From Deltaproteobacteria bacterium (GTDB lineage Bacteria > Desulfobacterota > Syntrophobacteria > Syntrophobacterales > Syntrophobacteraceae): a DNA stretch of 64,000 nt. This document shows, piece after piece, positions 15,574 through 24,113 of the stretch. Location of the stretch: the NCBI GenBank assembly GCA_012517315.1, contig JAAYVE010000005.1, positions 121,843 to 185,842 on the forward strand, written 5' to 3'. Numbering within the stretch: position 1 is the first letter of the stretch; every line of letters begins with the position of its first letter. The notes under the pieces were generated by a model. The model saw nothing but the letters and a program-made list of their open reading frames with translations, had not been told where the DNA came from and did not search any database. Position numbers and translations under genes: made by a program.

Positions 15574-18318
15574 CTATTTCACGCGCGTCTGTTCCCCGCC
15601 CACCTGTTCCCTGAAGATCTGTTTGATGGTTTTCGAGCGTTCAGCTTCCAGGGCGGTTTTGGGATCGAGACGGCCGAAGACGTCCAGGAGGAGGGCAACC
15701 AGGCCGGTCCACCCCGTCTGGTGGCTGGCCCCGAGCCCGGCCCCGTTGTCGCCGTGGAAGTACTCATAAAACAGAATCAGATCACGCCAGTGCGGGTCGT
15801 CCTGGAACTTGGCCGTCCCCCCGTAAACCGGCCTTCGCCCGTTGGCGTCGCGCAGGAACGTGCCCGCCAGTCGCCGTGAAATCTCATGCGCCACCTCGAA
15901 CAGTGTCATGGTCCGGCCGGAACCGGTCGGACACTCGACCTTGAATTCGTCGCCGTAAAACAGGTACAGGTTCAGCAGGGCCCGGATGATCAGCGCATTA
16001 ACCGGCATCCAGACGGGACCCCGCCAGTTGGAGTTCCCGCCGAACATCCCCGTGTTGGACTCGCCGGGCAGGTATTGCACCTTGTACTCTTCATGCCCCA
16101 CCCGGAACATGAACGGATGCTCCAGGTGCACCCGCGAGAGGGAGCGGATCCCAAAGGGCCCCAGAAACTCATTCTCGTCGAGCATGTACCCGAGCACCCG
16201 GGTGAGCTTCTCCTTGTTGAGGATCGAAAGCAGCCGTCGGTCTTTGTACCCGGTGAACCCCTCGTCGGTCGGGGCCACGTGGGAAACCACCTCCGGATGG
16301 CGTTTCCGGAACAGGGCGATCATCTCCGCCAGCTTCGGAAAGCGCTTCAAATAATCTCCCGGGAATACGGTGGATGCACAGAGCGGCAGCAGTCCCACCA
16401 GGGAGCGCACTTTGAGGCGCATGGCCTGGCCGTCGGGCAGCCGCAGCAGGTCGTAAAAGAATCCGTCCTCCTCGTCCCACATTTCGTCGTGATGCTCGCC
16501 CATGCGGTCCATGGCGTAGGTAATCCAGATGAAATGCTGGATGAACTTGAAGGCGATTTCCTCGTATATCGGGTCGTGTTCGGTCAGAATCAGGGCAATG
16601 TCCAGCATGCACTGGCAGTAAAACGCCATCCAGGCTGTGCCGTCCGCCTGCTCCAGCGACCCGCCCGTCGGTAGCTGAGCGCTCCGGTCGAAAACGCCGA
16701 TGTTGTCCAGCCCCAGAAACCCCCCGGCGAAGACGTTGCGCCCGGCGGGGTCCTTACGGTTCACCCACCAGTTGAAGTTGAGCATCAACCCCTGAAAGGA
16801 CCGCTCCAGGAAACGCAGGTCCGCCCGGCCGAGCGTCTGTTCCATTTTGAAAAGATAGAGCGTGGCCCAGGCGTGCACCGGGGGGTTCACGTCGCTGAAG
16901 TTCCACTCATAGGCGGGAATCTGGCCGTTGGGGTGGAAATAGAGGTTGCGCAGCATCAGGAGGAGCTGCTCTTTTGCAAAGTCGAAATCCACCAGGGCCA
17001 GGGCGGTCGTGTGGAAGGCCAGGTCCCAGGCCGCGTACCATGGGTACTCCCACTTGTCGGGCATGGAGATGATGTCGGCATTGAGCATGTGGAACCAGTC
17101 CATGTTCCTGATGCCGCGCGGATTGGCATCGAGCAGCGGATGGCTCTTGTGGTCGGTCAGCCACTGCTCCAGGTCGAAGTAATAAAACTGTTTGCTCCAG
17201 AGCATCCCCGCCAGCGCCTGGCGGTGCACCCGGCGCTCGTCTTCGCCGAGCGAGGCCGGCGTGATGCGCTCGTAGAATTCGTCCGCCTCTGCGAGGCGGC
17301 TCTTGAAGACCCCATCGAAGCCCTTGAAGGGGTTGACCACGGGGGCGGCTGCGAGCCGCAGGCGGACTGTCCGGCTTTCACCGCCGGGGACGTCAAGCAA
17401 ATAGTGGGCCGCGGCCTTGGTCCCTGACTTGGCGGGATTCACCGCGTCCCCCTTTCCCGAGATGATGAGCGCGTGGAACGCATCCTTCACGTAGGGAGAG
17501 GCGTTGGGCCTTCCCCAGAGACGCTCGGTGTTGCTCTCATTCTCGGTGAACAGGAGTTCCGGTCCGCCGTCGCAGTGAAGCCAGGTGTCGCCCAGTTCAT
17601 GATGGGAGGCTTGAATGACGCCCTTCCCCACTTCCCAAAGGGTCGGCTTCCGATCGTCTTCACCCCAGGACCAGGTGTTCCGGAACCAGAGGGTCGGCAG
17701 CAGGTGAAGCGGGGCCGCTTCCGGCCCCCGATTGTTCGCGGTGACCCGGATGAGCACATCCTCCGGCCCTTCCTTGGCGTATTCCACGAACACATCGAAA
17801 TAGCGATCGTCGTCAAACACGCCCGTATCGATCAACTCGTACTCGAACTCCTCCCGCGACCGGCCCCTGTTCGTTTCCACCAGATCCCGGTAGGGAAACT
17901 CCCCCTGCGGGTATTTGTAGAGGTACTTCATGTAGGAGTGGGTGGGGGTGTTGTCGATGTAGAAATAATACTCCTTCACGTCCTCTCCATGGTTCCCCTC
18001 GCTGTTGGTGAGCCCGAACAGGCGTTCCTTCAGGATGGGGTCGCGCTCGTTCCAGAGCGCCAGGGCGAAGCAAAGCTGCTGCTTGTCGTCGCAGATCCCC
18101 CCCATCCCGTCCTCGCCCCAGCGGTAGACCCGCGAGCGCGACTGGTCATGGCTGAAATAGTCCCAGGCGTTTCCGTCCTCGCTGTAGTCCTCGCGCACCG
18201 TCCCCCACTGCCGCTCGCTGAGATAAGGTCCCCATTTCTTCCAGGGGATTCCTTTCTCGCGAGCATCGTTCAGGCGCTTCTGTTCGGTGACATCCACGAT
18301 CTTCGTCTTGGTGGCCAT
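15574..18318 (-). CDS. GH63-like (MGH1-type) glucosidase
   Basis: A 914-residue cytoplasmic protein (no signal peptide) of the bacterial GH63/MGH1 group with an (alpha/alpha)6 barrel in the C-terminal half. Supporting segments include YFSHDQSRSRVYRWGEDG and ERDPILKERLFGL in the N-terminal beta-sandwich, then WEYPWYAAWDLAFHTTALAL and GNSNWRGPVWMPVNALI in the barrel, which carry the expected catalytic-acid-rich motifs. Relatives hydrolyse or transfer glucose on small glucosides such as mannosylglycerate, glucosylglycerate or glucan ends. It is the first gene downstream of the promoter at 18556-18600 and is followed by the GH13-like gene. It may turn over a compatible solute or storage glucan; the exact substrate is inference. 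Confidence 0.85.
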   Translation of the reverse strand: MATKTKIVDVTEQKRLNDAREKGIPWKKWGPYLSERQWGTVREDYSEDGNAWDYFSHDQSRSRVYRWGEDGMGGICDDKQQLCFALALWNERDPILKERLFGLTNSEGNHGEDVKEYYFYIDNTPTHSYMKYLYKYPQGEFPYRDLVETNRGRSREEFEYELIDTGVFDDDRYFDVFVEYAKEGPEDVLIRVTANNRGPEAAPLHLLPTLWFRNTWSWGEDDRKPTLWEVGKGVIQASHHELGDTWLHCDGGPELLFTENESNTERLWGRPNASPYVKDAFHALIISGKGDAVNPAKSGTKAAAHYLLDVPGGESRTVRLRLAAAPVVNPFKGFDGVFKSRLAEADEFYERITPASLGEDERRVHRQALAGMLWSKQFYYFDLEQWLTDHKSHPLLDANPRGIRNMDWFHMLNADIISMPDKWEYPWYAAWDLAFHTTALALVDFDFAKEQLLLMLRNLYFHPNGQIPAYEWNFSDVNPPVHAWATLYLFKMEQTLGRADLRFLERSFQGLMLNFNWWVNRKDPAGRNVFAGGFLGLDNIGVFDRSAQLPTGGSLEQADGTAWMAFYCQCMLDIALILTEHDPIYEEIAFKFIQHFIWITYAMDRMGEHHDEMWDEEDGFFYDLLRLPDGQAMRLKVRSLVGLLPLCASTVFPGDYLKRFPKLAEMIALFRKRHPEVVSHVAPTDEGFTGYKDRRLLSILNKEKLTRVLGYMLDENEFLGPFGIRSLSRVHLEHPFMFRVGHEEYKVQYLPGESNTGMFGGNSNWRGPVWMPVNALIIRALLNLYLFYGDEFKVECPTGSGRTMTLFEVAHEISRRLAGTFLRDANGRRPVYGGTAKFQDDPHWRDLILFYEYFHGDNGAGLGASHQTGWTGLVALLLDVFGRLDPKTALEAERSKTIKQIFREQVGGEQTRVK

Positions 18319-18555
18319 TTCTCACTCCCTCCCATCCTGTTTTGTTCTGTGTCGATCCCGACCGGGACTCCTCCAGAGACGGATTCGAGCGATCTCTCTG
18401 TGGAAATGGGCAGGCGTTTTCTCCTGATATATGGATTGGGATTCCCGCTCCGGCAGCCCTTGCGCCGGGGGATCCTGAATGGACATCCGCCCTGCAAACT
18501 TCTTATTCCCTGGATCTATTGAGAAATTCCGGGCAGTGAACAGGACACTGTTTTT

Positions 18556-18600
18556 CTCATACAAAAATCAGAGGAAACAGGATATTGGACTTTAGTCCAA
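18556..18600 (-). promoter_or_regulatory. Promoter with palindromic activator site (copy 2), driving the GH63-GH13 operon
   Basis: The minus strand reads TTGGACTAAAGTCCAA followed by TATC (18581-18600), then 19 bases, then TATGAG (18556-18561). The 20-bp element is identical to copy 1. The predicted start is near 18549. The hexamer is the weakest match to TAAGAT among the rightmost three copies, but the spacing is exact. Confidence 0.72.
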
Positions 18601-18754
18601 CAACCACCCGGGAACGCATTTTCCGCAAAGGACCTGCATCCAAGGCGGTACCGCCTTCTCGATCCGTCCCGAAACCGTGCAACGAAGGCACACCTTCGAC
18701 TGAGAGCCCCCACACCCGCCTCCTCAGGCCATCAAAGTTGAGGATTCAATTGCT

Positions 18755-18783
18755 TTGACTGCCCTGGTCATGTGGTTTAAAGA
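18755..18783 (+). promoter_or_regulatory. Sigma-70-like promoter of the sensor kinase gene
   Basis: TTGACT (18755-18760) and TAAAGA (18778-18783) are separated by 17 bp, with a predicted start near 18790, about 47 nt upstream of the kinase ATG. The -35 is good and the -10 is moderate. It would give constitutive expression of the kinase/regulator pair independent of the palindromic elements. Confidence 0.45.
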
Positions 18784-18836
18784 TAAAATGTGCATGGAAG
18801 AGAACGGCTGAAGAATCCGAGGGGGCACAAGCATCC

Positions 18837-21092
18837 ATGATTCTCACGGAGCGTAAGAAGCAAGGGGTTTTATTGCTATTTGCGGGGTTTCTGTTTTTTG
18901 CCTCTTCTCAGAACGCATGGGCATCGCTTCCCCAAAAGACAATCCTCATCCTCTTCCCTTATGAGAGCAACACTCCCGGGTTCATCCATTTTGACACCAG
19001 TTTTCGGTCCTCCTTGACGGCCAAGACGGACTATTATTTCGAGTTCTACGTGGAATGCCTGGACCTCGCCCGTTTCCCCGATGCACGCTACCATGCCAAG
19101 CTGATTGACTTTTTCCACGAGAAGTACGGAAAGCTCAAGATCGACCTGATCGTGGCCACCCTGCGTCAGTCCCTTGAGTTCTTCAATGCGTACGGCCGGA
19201 GTTTTCTTCCGGAGACCCCAGTCATCCTCTACGAGCAGGACCGGCGGTTCCTCGATGACCGAACCTCGATGCAAAATGTGGTTTCCTTGATAGGTCACCT
19301 GGACATGGAGGGCACCCTGGATCTCGCCCTGCGTTTGCAGCCGGATGTCCGCAACGTGTTTGTCGTCAGCGGAGCGTCCCGGCACGATCAATCCGCGGAA
19401 GCCATAGCCAGGGAGGCTTTTCGGGGTTTCGAGAACCGGGTGCGGCTCTCCTACCTGTCGGGATTGCCCATGGATGAACTCATCCAACGGGTTTCGCAAC
19501 TCCCCGAGCATTCCATGCTCTTCTACCTTTCCATTTTGCAGGATGGCAACGGACAGACCTTCAAGTCTCCCGAAGCCCTGGCTCTCCTCTCCCCCGAGGC
19601 GAACGCTCCCATCTACAGCGTGTCCGAGACATACATGGGGTCAGGGATCTTGGGGGGCAACCTCATCAGCCACTCCGCCCATGGGGCACGGGCGGCCCAA
19701 ACGGCCCTCCGTATCCTCGCGGGGGAAAAACCGGAGAATGTGCAGATGCCGGAAGAGTCCGGCAACCGGTACGTTTTCGACGCGCGCCTGTTGGAACACT
19801 GGGGAATCGATGAGGAAAAACTGCCTCCGGGCGCAGACGTACGCTACAGGAAGTTCTCCATTTGGAATAAATACCGATGGCAAATCATCGCCGTCTTTCT
19901 CATCCTCATTTTTCAGGCACTCCGCATCTCCGCCCTTGCCATCAGCCTCCGGAAGCAACGCCGGACCGATCTCGCCCTCCGGAATGCGGAGCGCAAGTAT
20001 CGCACGTTGGCCGACTTCAATTACGACTGGGAGTACTGGACGGCGCCCGATGGAAGGCTACTTTACGTCTCTCCTTCCTGCGAACGCATTACGGGTTACT
20101 CATCCCGGCAGTTCACGGAAGACCCCGCTCTTTTCCATGAGATCGTCGTTCCGGAAGACCGGCAGCTGTGGGATGGACATCATCACGACCACCAAACGGC
20201 CCTCGAGTTCCGCGTGATCCAGTTCCGCATCCGGACCCGCGTTGGAGACATGCGATGGATCGAACACGCCTGCATACCAGTGATCGATGACCGAGATCAG
20301 TTTCAAGGGTTCCGGGCCAGCAACCGGGACATCACCGAACGGAAGAAGGCGGAACTGGAAGTTCAGCTCCACAGGGAGGAACTGGCCCATATTGCCCGCA
20401 TCACCACCCTGGGGGAGCTCGCCACGTCGCTGGCCCATGAAATAAACCAGCCGCTCACGGCAATACGTTGCAATGCCGAGGCCGCCCTGCGTTTCCTGTC
20501 CTCCCACTCCCCGAATCTTGAGGAGGTGCGGCAGATCCTGGATGACATCATCAATGACGACACGAGGGCCGGCGAGGTGATCCGCAGAATCCGGACCCTT
20601 GTGAAAAAGGAGCATTCGCAGCATTCCCCAGTAGACCTCAATGAAAGCGTCCGGGAGACCATCGCCTTGGTGCGCAATACTTCCGTTCTGCCCGGCCTGA
20701 AAATCATGACGGAACTGGACCATGAGCTCCCTGCCGTTCGAGGCGATGCCGTGCAGTTGCAGCAGGTGACCCTCAACTTGCTCATGAACGCTGTGGATGC
20801 CATAAAACGCGCCCCAGCGGCCTCGAGGAAAGTGGTTGTCAAAACAACCCTCTGGGATGACCAAACGGCCGTCGTGATGGTGAGAGACTCGGGCGAGGGC
20901 ATCGAAAAGGATGTCATGGAGCGGCTGTTCGAACCCTTTTACACCACAAAGGGGGAAGGACTGGGCATGGGTCTGTCCATCAGTCGCAGCATCATCAAGG
21001 CCCATGGAGGAAGAATATGGGCAGACAATAACCGGGAAGGGGGCGCCACTTTTTTCTTCACTCTGCCGCTGGAGGGGAGGCAACAGCCATGA
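18837..21092 (+). CDS. Membrane sensor histidine kinase: periplasmic ABC-substrate-like domain, PAS, HisKA, HATPase
   Basis: A 751-residue sensor. A signal/TM segment (residues 10-30) is followed by a periplasmic region of about 310 residues resembling the ABC-type substrate-binding-like sensor fold (ILILFPYESNTPGFIHF, VVSLIGHLDMEGTLDLAL). Next come a second TM helix (about 345-365), a PAS domain with PAC end (YDWEYWTAPDGRLLYVSPSC to DITERKKAE), and a FixL-type kinase core with His534 in SLAHEINQPL, an N-box (NLLMNAVDAI) and G-boxes (DSGEGI, GEGLGMGLSI). It overlaps the FixJ-like gene by 4 bp, so the two form a pair. The ligand is presumably a small molecule bound in the periplasm. Confidence 0.9.
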   Translation: MILTERKKQGVLLLFAGFLFFASSQNAWASLPQKTILILFPYESNTPGFIHFDTSFRSSLTAKTDYYFEFYVECLDLARFPDARYHAKLIDFFHEKYGKLKIDLIVATLRQSLEFFNAYGRSFLPETPVILYEQDRRFLDDRTSMQNVVSLIGHLDMEGTLDLALRLQPDVRNVFVVSGASRHDQSAEAIAREAFRGFENRVRLSYLSGLPMDELIQRVSQLPEHSMLFYLSILQDGNGQTFKSPEALALLSPEANAPIYSVSETYMGSGILGGNLISHSAHGARAAQTALRILAGEKPENVQMPEESGNRYVFDARLLEHWGIDEEKLPPGADVRYRKFSIWNKYRWQIIAVFLILIFQALRISALAISLRKQRRTDLALRNAERKYRTLADFNYDWEYWTAPDGRLLYVSPSCERITGYSSRQFTEDPALFHEIVVPEDRQLWDGHHHDHQTALEFRVIQFRIRTRVGDMRWIEHACIPVIDDRDQFQGFRASNRDITERKKAELEVQLHREELAHIARITTLGELATSLAHEINQPLTAIRCNAEAALRFLSSHSPNLEEVRQILDDIINDDTRAGEVIRRIRTLVKKEHSQHSPVDLNESVRETIALVRNTSVLPGLKIMTELDHELPAVRGDAVQLQQVTLNLLMNAVDAIKRAPAASRKVVVKTTLWDDQTAVVMVRDSGEGIEKDVMERLFEPFYTTKGEGLGMGLSISRSIIKAHGGRIWADNNREGGATFFFTLPLEGRQQP

Positions 21093-21715
21093 CCGGCGAT
21101 AAGCCCGTCGTGTATGTGGTGGATGACGACCCTTCGGTGCTCCGGGCGCTGGAGCGGTTGTTGCGATCGGCAGACTTGGGGCTGGAAACCTTCACCTCGG
21201 CCCTCGATTTCCTGAATTTCCAGCACCCGGAAGCTCCGGGCTGTCTCATCCTCGATGTGAAAATGCCCGGCGTGAGCGGATTGGAACTCCAGGAGCGAAT
21301 GGCCCGTCAGGGAATTCTTTTTCCCATCATCTTCATCACTGGACATGGGACGGTCCCTCTCAGTGTCCAGGCAATGAAAGCCGGTGCCGTTGACTTTCTA
21401 ATGAAACCGTTTGACCCCAAGGATTTGCTGGAGATTGTTTTCAAGGCTCTTGACAAGGATCGACAGGCGAAATGGGAGCAAAGGGAATTGAAGCGCCTTC
21501 GAGAGCGCTTAAAAACCCTGACGCCGAGGGAAGCCCAAGTCTTCCGGTCGGTTGTCGCGGGAATGCTCAACAAGCAGATCGCCTATGATCTCGGGACCGC
21601 CGAAAAGACCATCAAGGTGCATCGCGCCCGCATCATGGAAAAGATGGGGGCCAAGTCCCTCGCGGAACTTGTCCGTTTCGCCGAGAAACTGGGCATTGGA
21701 TCCCCAAGTTCCTGA
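21089..21715 (+). CDS. FixJ-like response regulator (receiver + LuxR-type HTH)
   Basis: A 208-residue regulator. The receiver (residues 7-120) has the acidic pocket VVDDD, the phosphoacceptor Asp56 in ILDVKMPG, Thr in FITGHG and Lys in LMKPF. The GerE/LuxR helix-turn-helix spans about 144-200 (LTPREAQVF, NKQIAYDLGTAEKTIKVHRA). It is translationally coupled to the kinase. Known FixJ/NarL-type activators bind palindromes near -40. Copy 3 of the palindromic element lies 10 bp after its stop codon, so it is the first candidate for the protein that binds all four copies; that assignment is inference. No copy lies upstream of its own operon. Confidence 0.93.
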   Translation: MTGDKPVVYVVDDDPSVLRALERLLRSADLGLETFTSALDFLNFQHPEAPGCLILDVKMPGVSGLELQERMARQGILFPIIFITGHGTVPLSVQAMKAGAVDFLMKPFDPKDLLEIVFKALDKDRQAKWEQRELKRLRERLKTLTPREAQVFRSVVAGMLNKQIAYDLGTAEKTIKVHRARIMEKMGAKSLAELVRFAEKLGIGSPSS

Positions 21716-22017
21716 CCCGCCGCCGTTGGACCAAAGTCCAATATCTTTTTCCCTTTCACTCCGCTAAACGTTAACCGTCGCGCGGGGAAAGCGTTCCCTC
21801 CTCCCGTGATCTTTTCCACGCTCCTCTTTCATTCACCATCGGTCCAATGGGTTCCGGCGGGTATCGGCCTGCACAAGCGCGTGGTCGCGACCACCCCGGC
21901 GATTCCGGATTCGGGCGTTTGCCGGAACAACGGGACGACATTCGCAAGCGGGTTGTGGAGAGAGTCTCTTTCATCCGGCCTGGGCATGAAACCCACCGGG
22001 AGGAAGGTGGAGGTTCC
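21716..22017. other. Intergenic leader between the two regulator genes
   Basis: About 300 bp. It holds the palindromic promoter copy 3 (21726-21770) and a leader of about 240 nt before the orphan receiver gene. A second half-site-like GGTCCAATGGG occurs at 21841-21851 without a partner arm. No further gene is supported: an in-frame open stretch from 21847 lacks a ribosome site. Confidence 0.5.
21726..21770 (+). promoter_or_regulatory. Promoter with palindromic activator site (copy 3), driving the receiver-patatin genes
   Basis: On the plus strand TTGGACCAAAGTCCAA plus TATC (21726-21745) is followed by 19 bases and then TAAACG (21765-21770). One base differs from copy 1 in the centre, as in copy 4. 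Predicted start is near 21777. Because five T residues follow the hairpin-capable palindrome just after the FixJ-like stop, it could also act as a weak terminator; the conserved spacing to the -10 favours the promoter reading. Confidence 0.68.
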
Positions 22018-22413
22018 GTGAATGAGCAAACCTTGACCGTGCTTGTCGTGGATGATGATGAATCCATCAGGAGGGCGCTGCAGCGACTGCTGCAATCCAA
22101 TGGCTATCGCGTCCTCACGTTCGAGTCCGCGGAAGCCTTCCTCAGTTCCGCTCCGGTGACAGGCGAATTCTGTCTTGTCCTCGATATCCGCCTTCCGGGC
22201 ATTTCAGGGCTGGAGCTTTACGAAACCCTTGCTTCCTCAGGAATTAAGGTCCCGGTGATCTTCATGACGGCCCATGACAACCCTCAGTGGCAGGAAATGG
22301 CCGAAAAGGCGGGCGCCACCGCATACTTGCGAAAACCTTTCGGTGAGCAATCCCTGCTCAGTGCTCTGCATCATGCGTGTGAGCGGACGCAACCGAGTTT
22401 GCCAATCAGTTGA
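22018..22413 (+). CDS. Single-domain response regulator (orphan receiver)
   Basis: A 131-residue stand-alone receiver with VVDDD, phosphoacceptor Asp56 in VLDIRLPG, Thr in FMTAHD and Lys in LRKPF. No output domain follows. The start is taken as GTG at 22018 because it has a GGAGG site seven bases upstream and immediately precedes the conserved first strand; a longer in-frame reading has no family sequence. It lies behind palindromic promoter copy 3, just after the FixJ-like gene. It may be a phosphate sink or alternative target for the upstream kinase, giving feedback, or act by protein contact. Confidence 0.85.
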   Translation: MNEQTLTVLVVDDDESIRRALQRLLQSNGYRVLTFESAEAFLSSAPVTGEFCLVLDIRLPGISGLELYETLASSGIKVPVIFMTAHDNPQWQEMAEKAGATAYLRKPFGEQSLLSALHHACERTQPSLPIS

Positions 22414-22426
22414 GGAGATACAAGAC

Positions 22427-23878
22427 ATGCGCTCATCCTTGAATGGAACGGAGTCCGACAGATCTTCCCATGGCCCGTTACAGCGGGTCCATCCCTGGAT
22501 TTCGGTCGTGGTTTTCCTCCTCGCGGCATCCGGTTGCGCCCACTACAGGGTGAACCCATCCTTGTCGCAATGGAACCCCGATACAGGATACCGGGGCAGG
22601 AATTTCGTCCATCAGGGAGTCCATCAGGGAAACGACGACCGACTCATGATCATGCTCACCTTTTCGGGCGGGGGAACCCGCGCCGCCGCCTTCTCCTACG
22701 GAGTGCTGGAAACCTTGAGAGACACCCGCGTTTCCATCCGCGGAAGGGAAAAGCGGCTTCTCGACGAGGTGGACTGGATTTCCGGCGTTTCAGGCGGGAG
22801 TTTCACGGCGGCTTACTACGGGCTCTTCGGGGATCGCCTCTTCGACGATTTCGAGTCCCGCTTTCTCAAGAAGAACGTCCAGGGTGATCTTGCCCGGGCC
22901 ACTCTCCTCAACCCCGTCAATCTGGGCCGGCTTTTCTCCCCTTATTATGACCGCAGCGATCTGGCCGCCGAATACTATGACAAGCACGTGTTTGACGGGA
23001 AAACCTTTGGGGACATCATGGCCCGCAAAGGCCCCATGATTGTCATCAACGCCACGGACATGACCCATGGCACCCGGTTCTCGTTCACGCAGGATTCCTT
23101 CGACGTCATCTGCTCGGACCTGTCCGTTTTCCCTGTTGCCCGGGCCTGCGCGGCCTCCTCGGCGGTACCCATCCTCCTGAGCCCCATCACCTTGAGGAAC
23201 CGCGCCGGCCGGTGCGGCTATGAGATGCCCCCGGCCCTCGCCCAGGCCATGGTCCCGCCGAGGGACATCACCTCCCGCCGCTTCGACCTCGCCAACAACA
23301 TGCTCCCTTTCCTGGACTCAAAAAAGAAGCCCTACATCCACTTGGTGGACGGAGGCGTCGCCGACAATTTGGGTCTCCGGGCAGTCCTGGAACGGGTGAC
23401 TCTCATGGGCGACACGTGGACCACCCTGCAGTCCGGAGGCATGGAGAATGTGAATAAGATCGTCTTTGTGGTGGTGAATGCAGAGACGGAGATCGACAGC
23501 AAATGGGACCGTTCCGAAAAGATTCCCCCTTTCGGCGCCATGCTCCAATCCTATTCGTCCATCGCCATCGCCCGCTACAACATGGAAACGGTGGCACTCC
23601 TCAGAGAGAGCTTCCCCAGGTGGGCCGAGGAAATCCGCAGGGGACGCTGCGGTTCGGGGAAAGTGTCCACGGAACCGGGTTCCTGCGGCGACATTCAATT
23701 CTACCTCGTGGAGGTGCGGTTCGACGCCTTGGACGACGAGGCGGAACGCAGCTTTTTGAAGCGGCTTCCCACCTCGTTCGTGTTGAAGCCGGAAGAAGTG
23801 GACAAGCTGAGGGACGCCGCCCGTCGCATCCTCGCCAAGTCCTTGGAGTTTCAAAGACTTCTGGGAGACCTTCAATAG
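22427..23878 (+). CDS. Patatin-like phospholipase lipoprotein
   Basis: A 483-residue protein. The start at 22427 has a GAGGAGA site and gives a lipoprotein signal with lipobox AASGC (Cys near residue 39). The patatin fold follows: the oxyanion loop GGGTRA, the nucleophile elbow GVSGGS (Ser in GxSxG) and the dyad aspartate in DGGVADN. It should hydrolyse acyl esters of lipids at the envelope. It starts 13 bp after the orphan receiver stop and is probably expressed with it from promoter copy 3. The long insert between elbow and dyad and the C-terminal helical region (EEVDKLRDAARRILAKSLEF) are not assigned. Confident family call. Confidence 0.9.
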   Translation: MRSSLNGTESDRSSHGPLQRVHPWISVVVFLLAASGCAHYRVNPSLSQWNPDTGYRGRNFVHQGVHQGNDDRLMIMLTFSGGGTRAAAFSYGVLETLRDTRVSIRGREKRLLDEVDWISGVSGGSFTAAYYGLFGDRLFDDFESRFLKKNVQGDLARATLLNPVNLGRLFSPYYDRSDLAAEYYDKHVFDGKTFGDIMARKGPMIVINATDMTHGTRFSFTQDSFDVICSDLSVFPVARACAASSAVPILLSPITLRNRAGRCGYEMPPALAQAMVPPRDITSRRFDLANNMLPFLDSKKKPYIHLVDGGVADNLGLRAVLERVTLMGDTWTTLQSGGMENVNKIVFVVVNAETEIDSKWDRSEKIPPFGAMLQSYSSIAIARYNMETVALLRESFPRWAEEIRRGRCGSGKVSTEPGSCGDIQFYLVEVRFDALDDEAERSFLKRLPTSFVLKPEEVDKLRDAARRILAKSLEFQRLLGDLQ

Positions 23879-24113
23879 CGCTCTCCCCATTTTCTTTCTT
23901 GAAGCTCCGTATCGCGGGGCGTCCAGTGAGTTCACGGTGTCCGCCGGGATGATGCACACTGCGCCAGCGCGGTCAACACCTGGTTCTTGTCCACCTCTCA
24001 GACGCCGGATACACGGTAAAACGGGAAGTGGTGGAGCATTCCATTCATGCCGCGCAGAGGTCCGGTAATGGGGGTTCAACCCTAATGATTCATCGTAAAG
24101 TAAGGAGACATCC

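Larger units (their letters stand above)
18319..18836. other. Divergent intergenic region with two promoters
   Basis: About 518 bp separate the leftward glycosidase operon from the rightward sensor kinase gene. Besides the activator-dependent leftward promoter (18556-18600) and a sigma-70-like rightward promoter (18755-18783), I see no gene. The leader of the leftward operon is about 230 nt. Confidence 0.5.

Noticed and set aside
21726..21750. Palindrome plus T-run after the FixJ-like gene as a simple terminator
   Set aside because: The stem is only 6 bp, and the same sequence occurs at three other places without T-runs but with a fixed distance to a -10 hexamer. A minor terminator role is not excluded.
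21841..21851. GGTCCAATGGG as a fifth copy of the regulatory element
   Set aside because: Only one half-site, no partner arm and no TATC or -10 at the expected distance.
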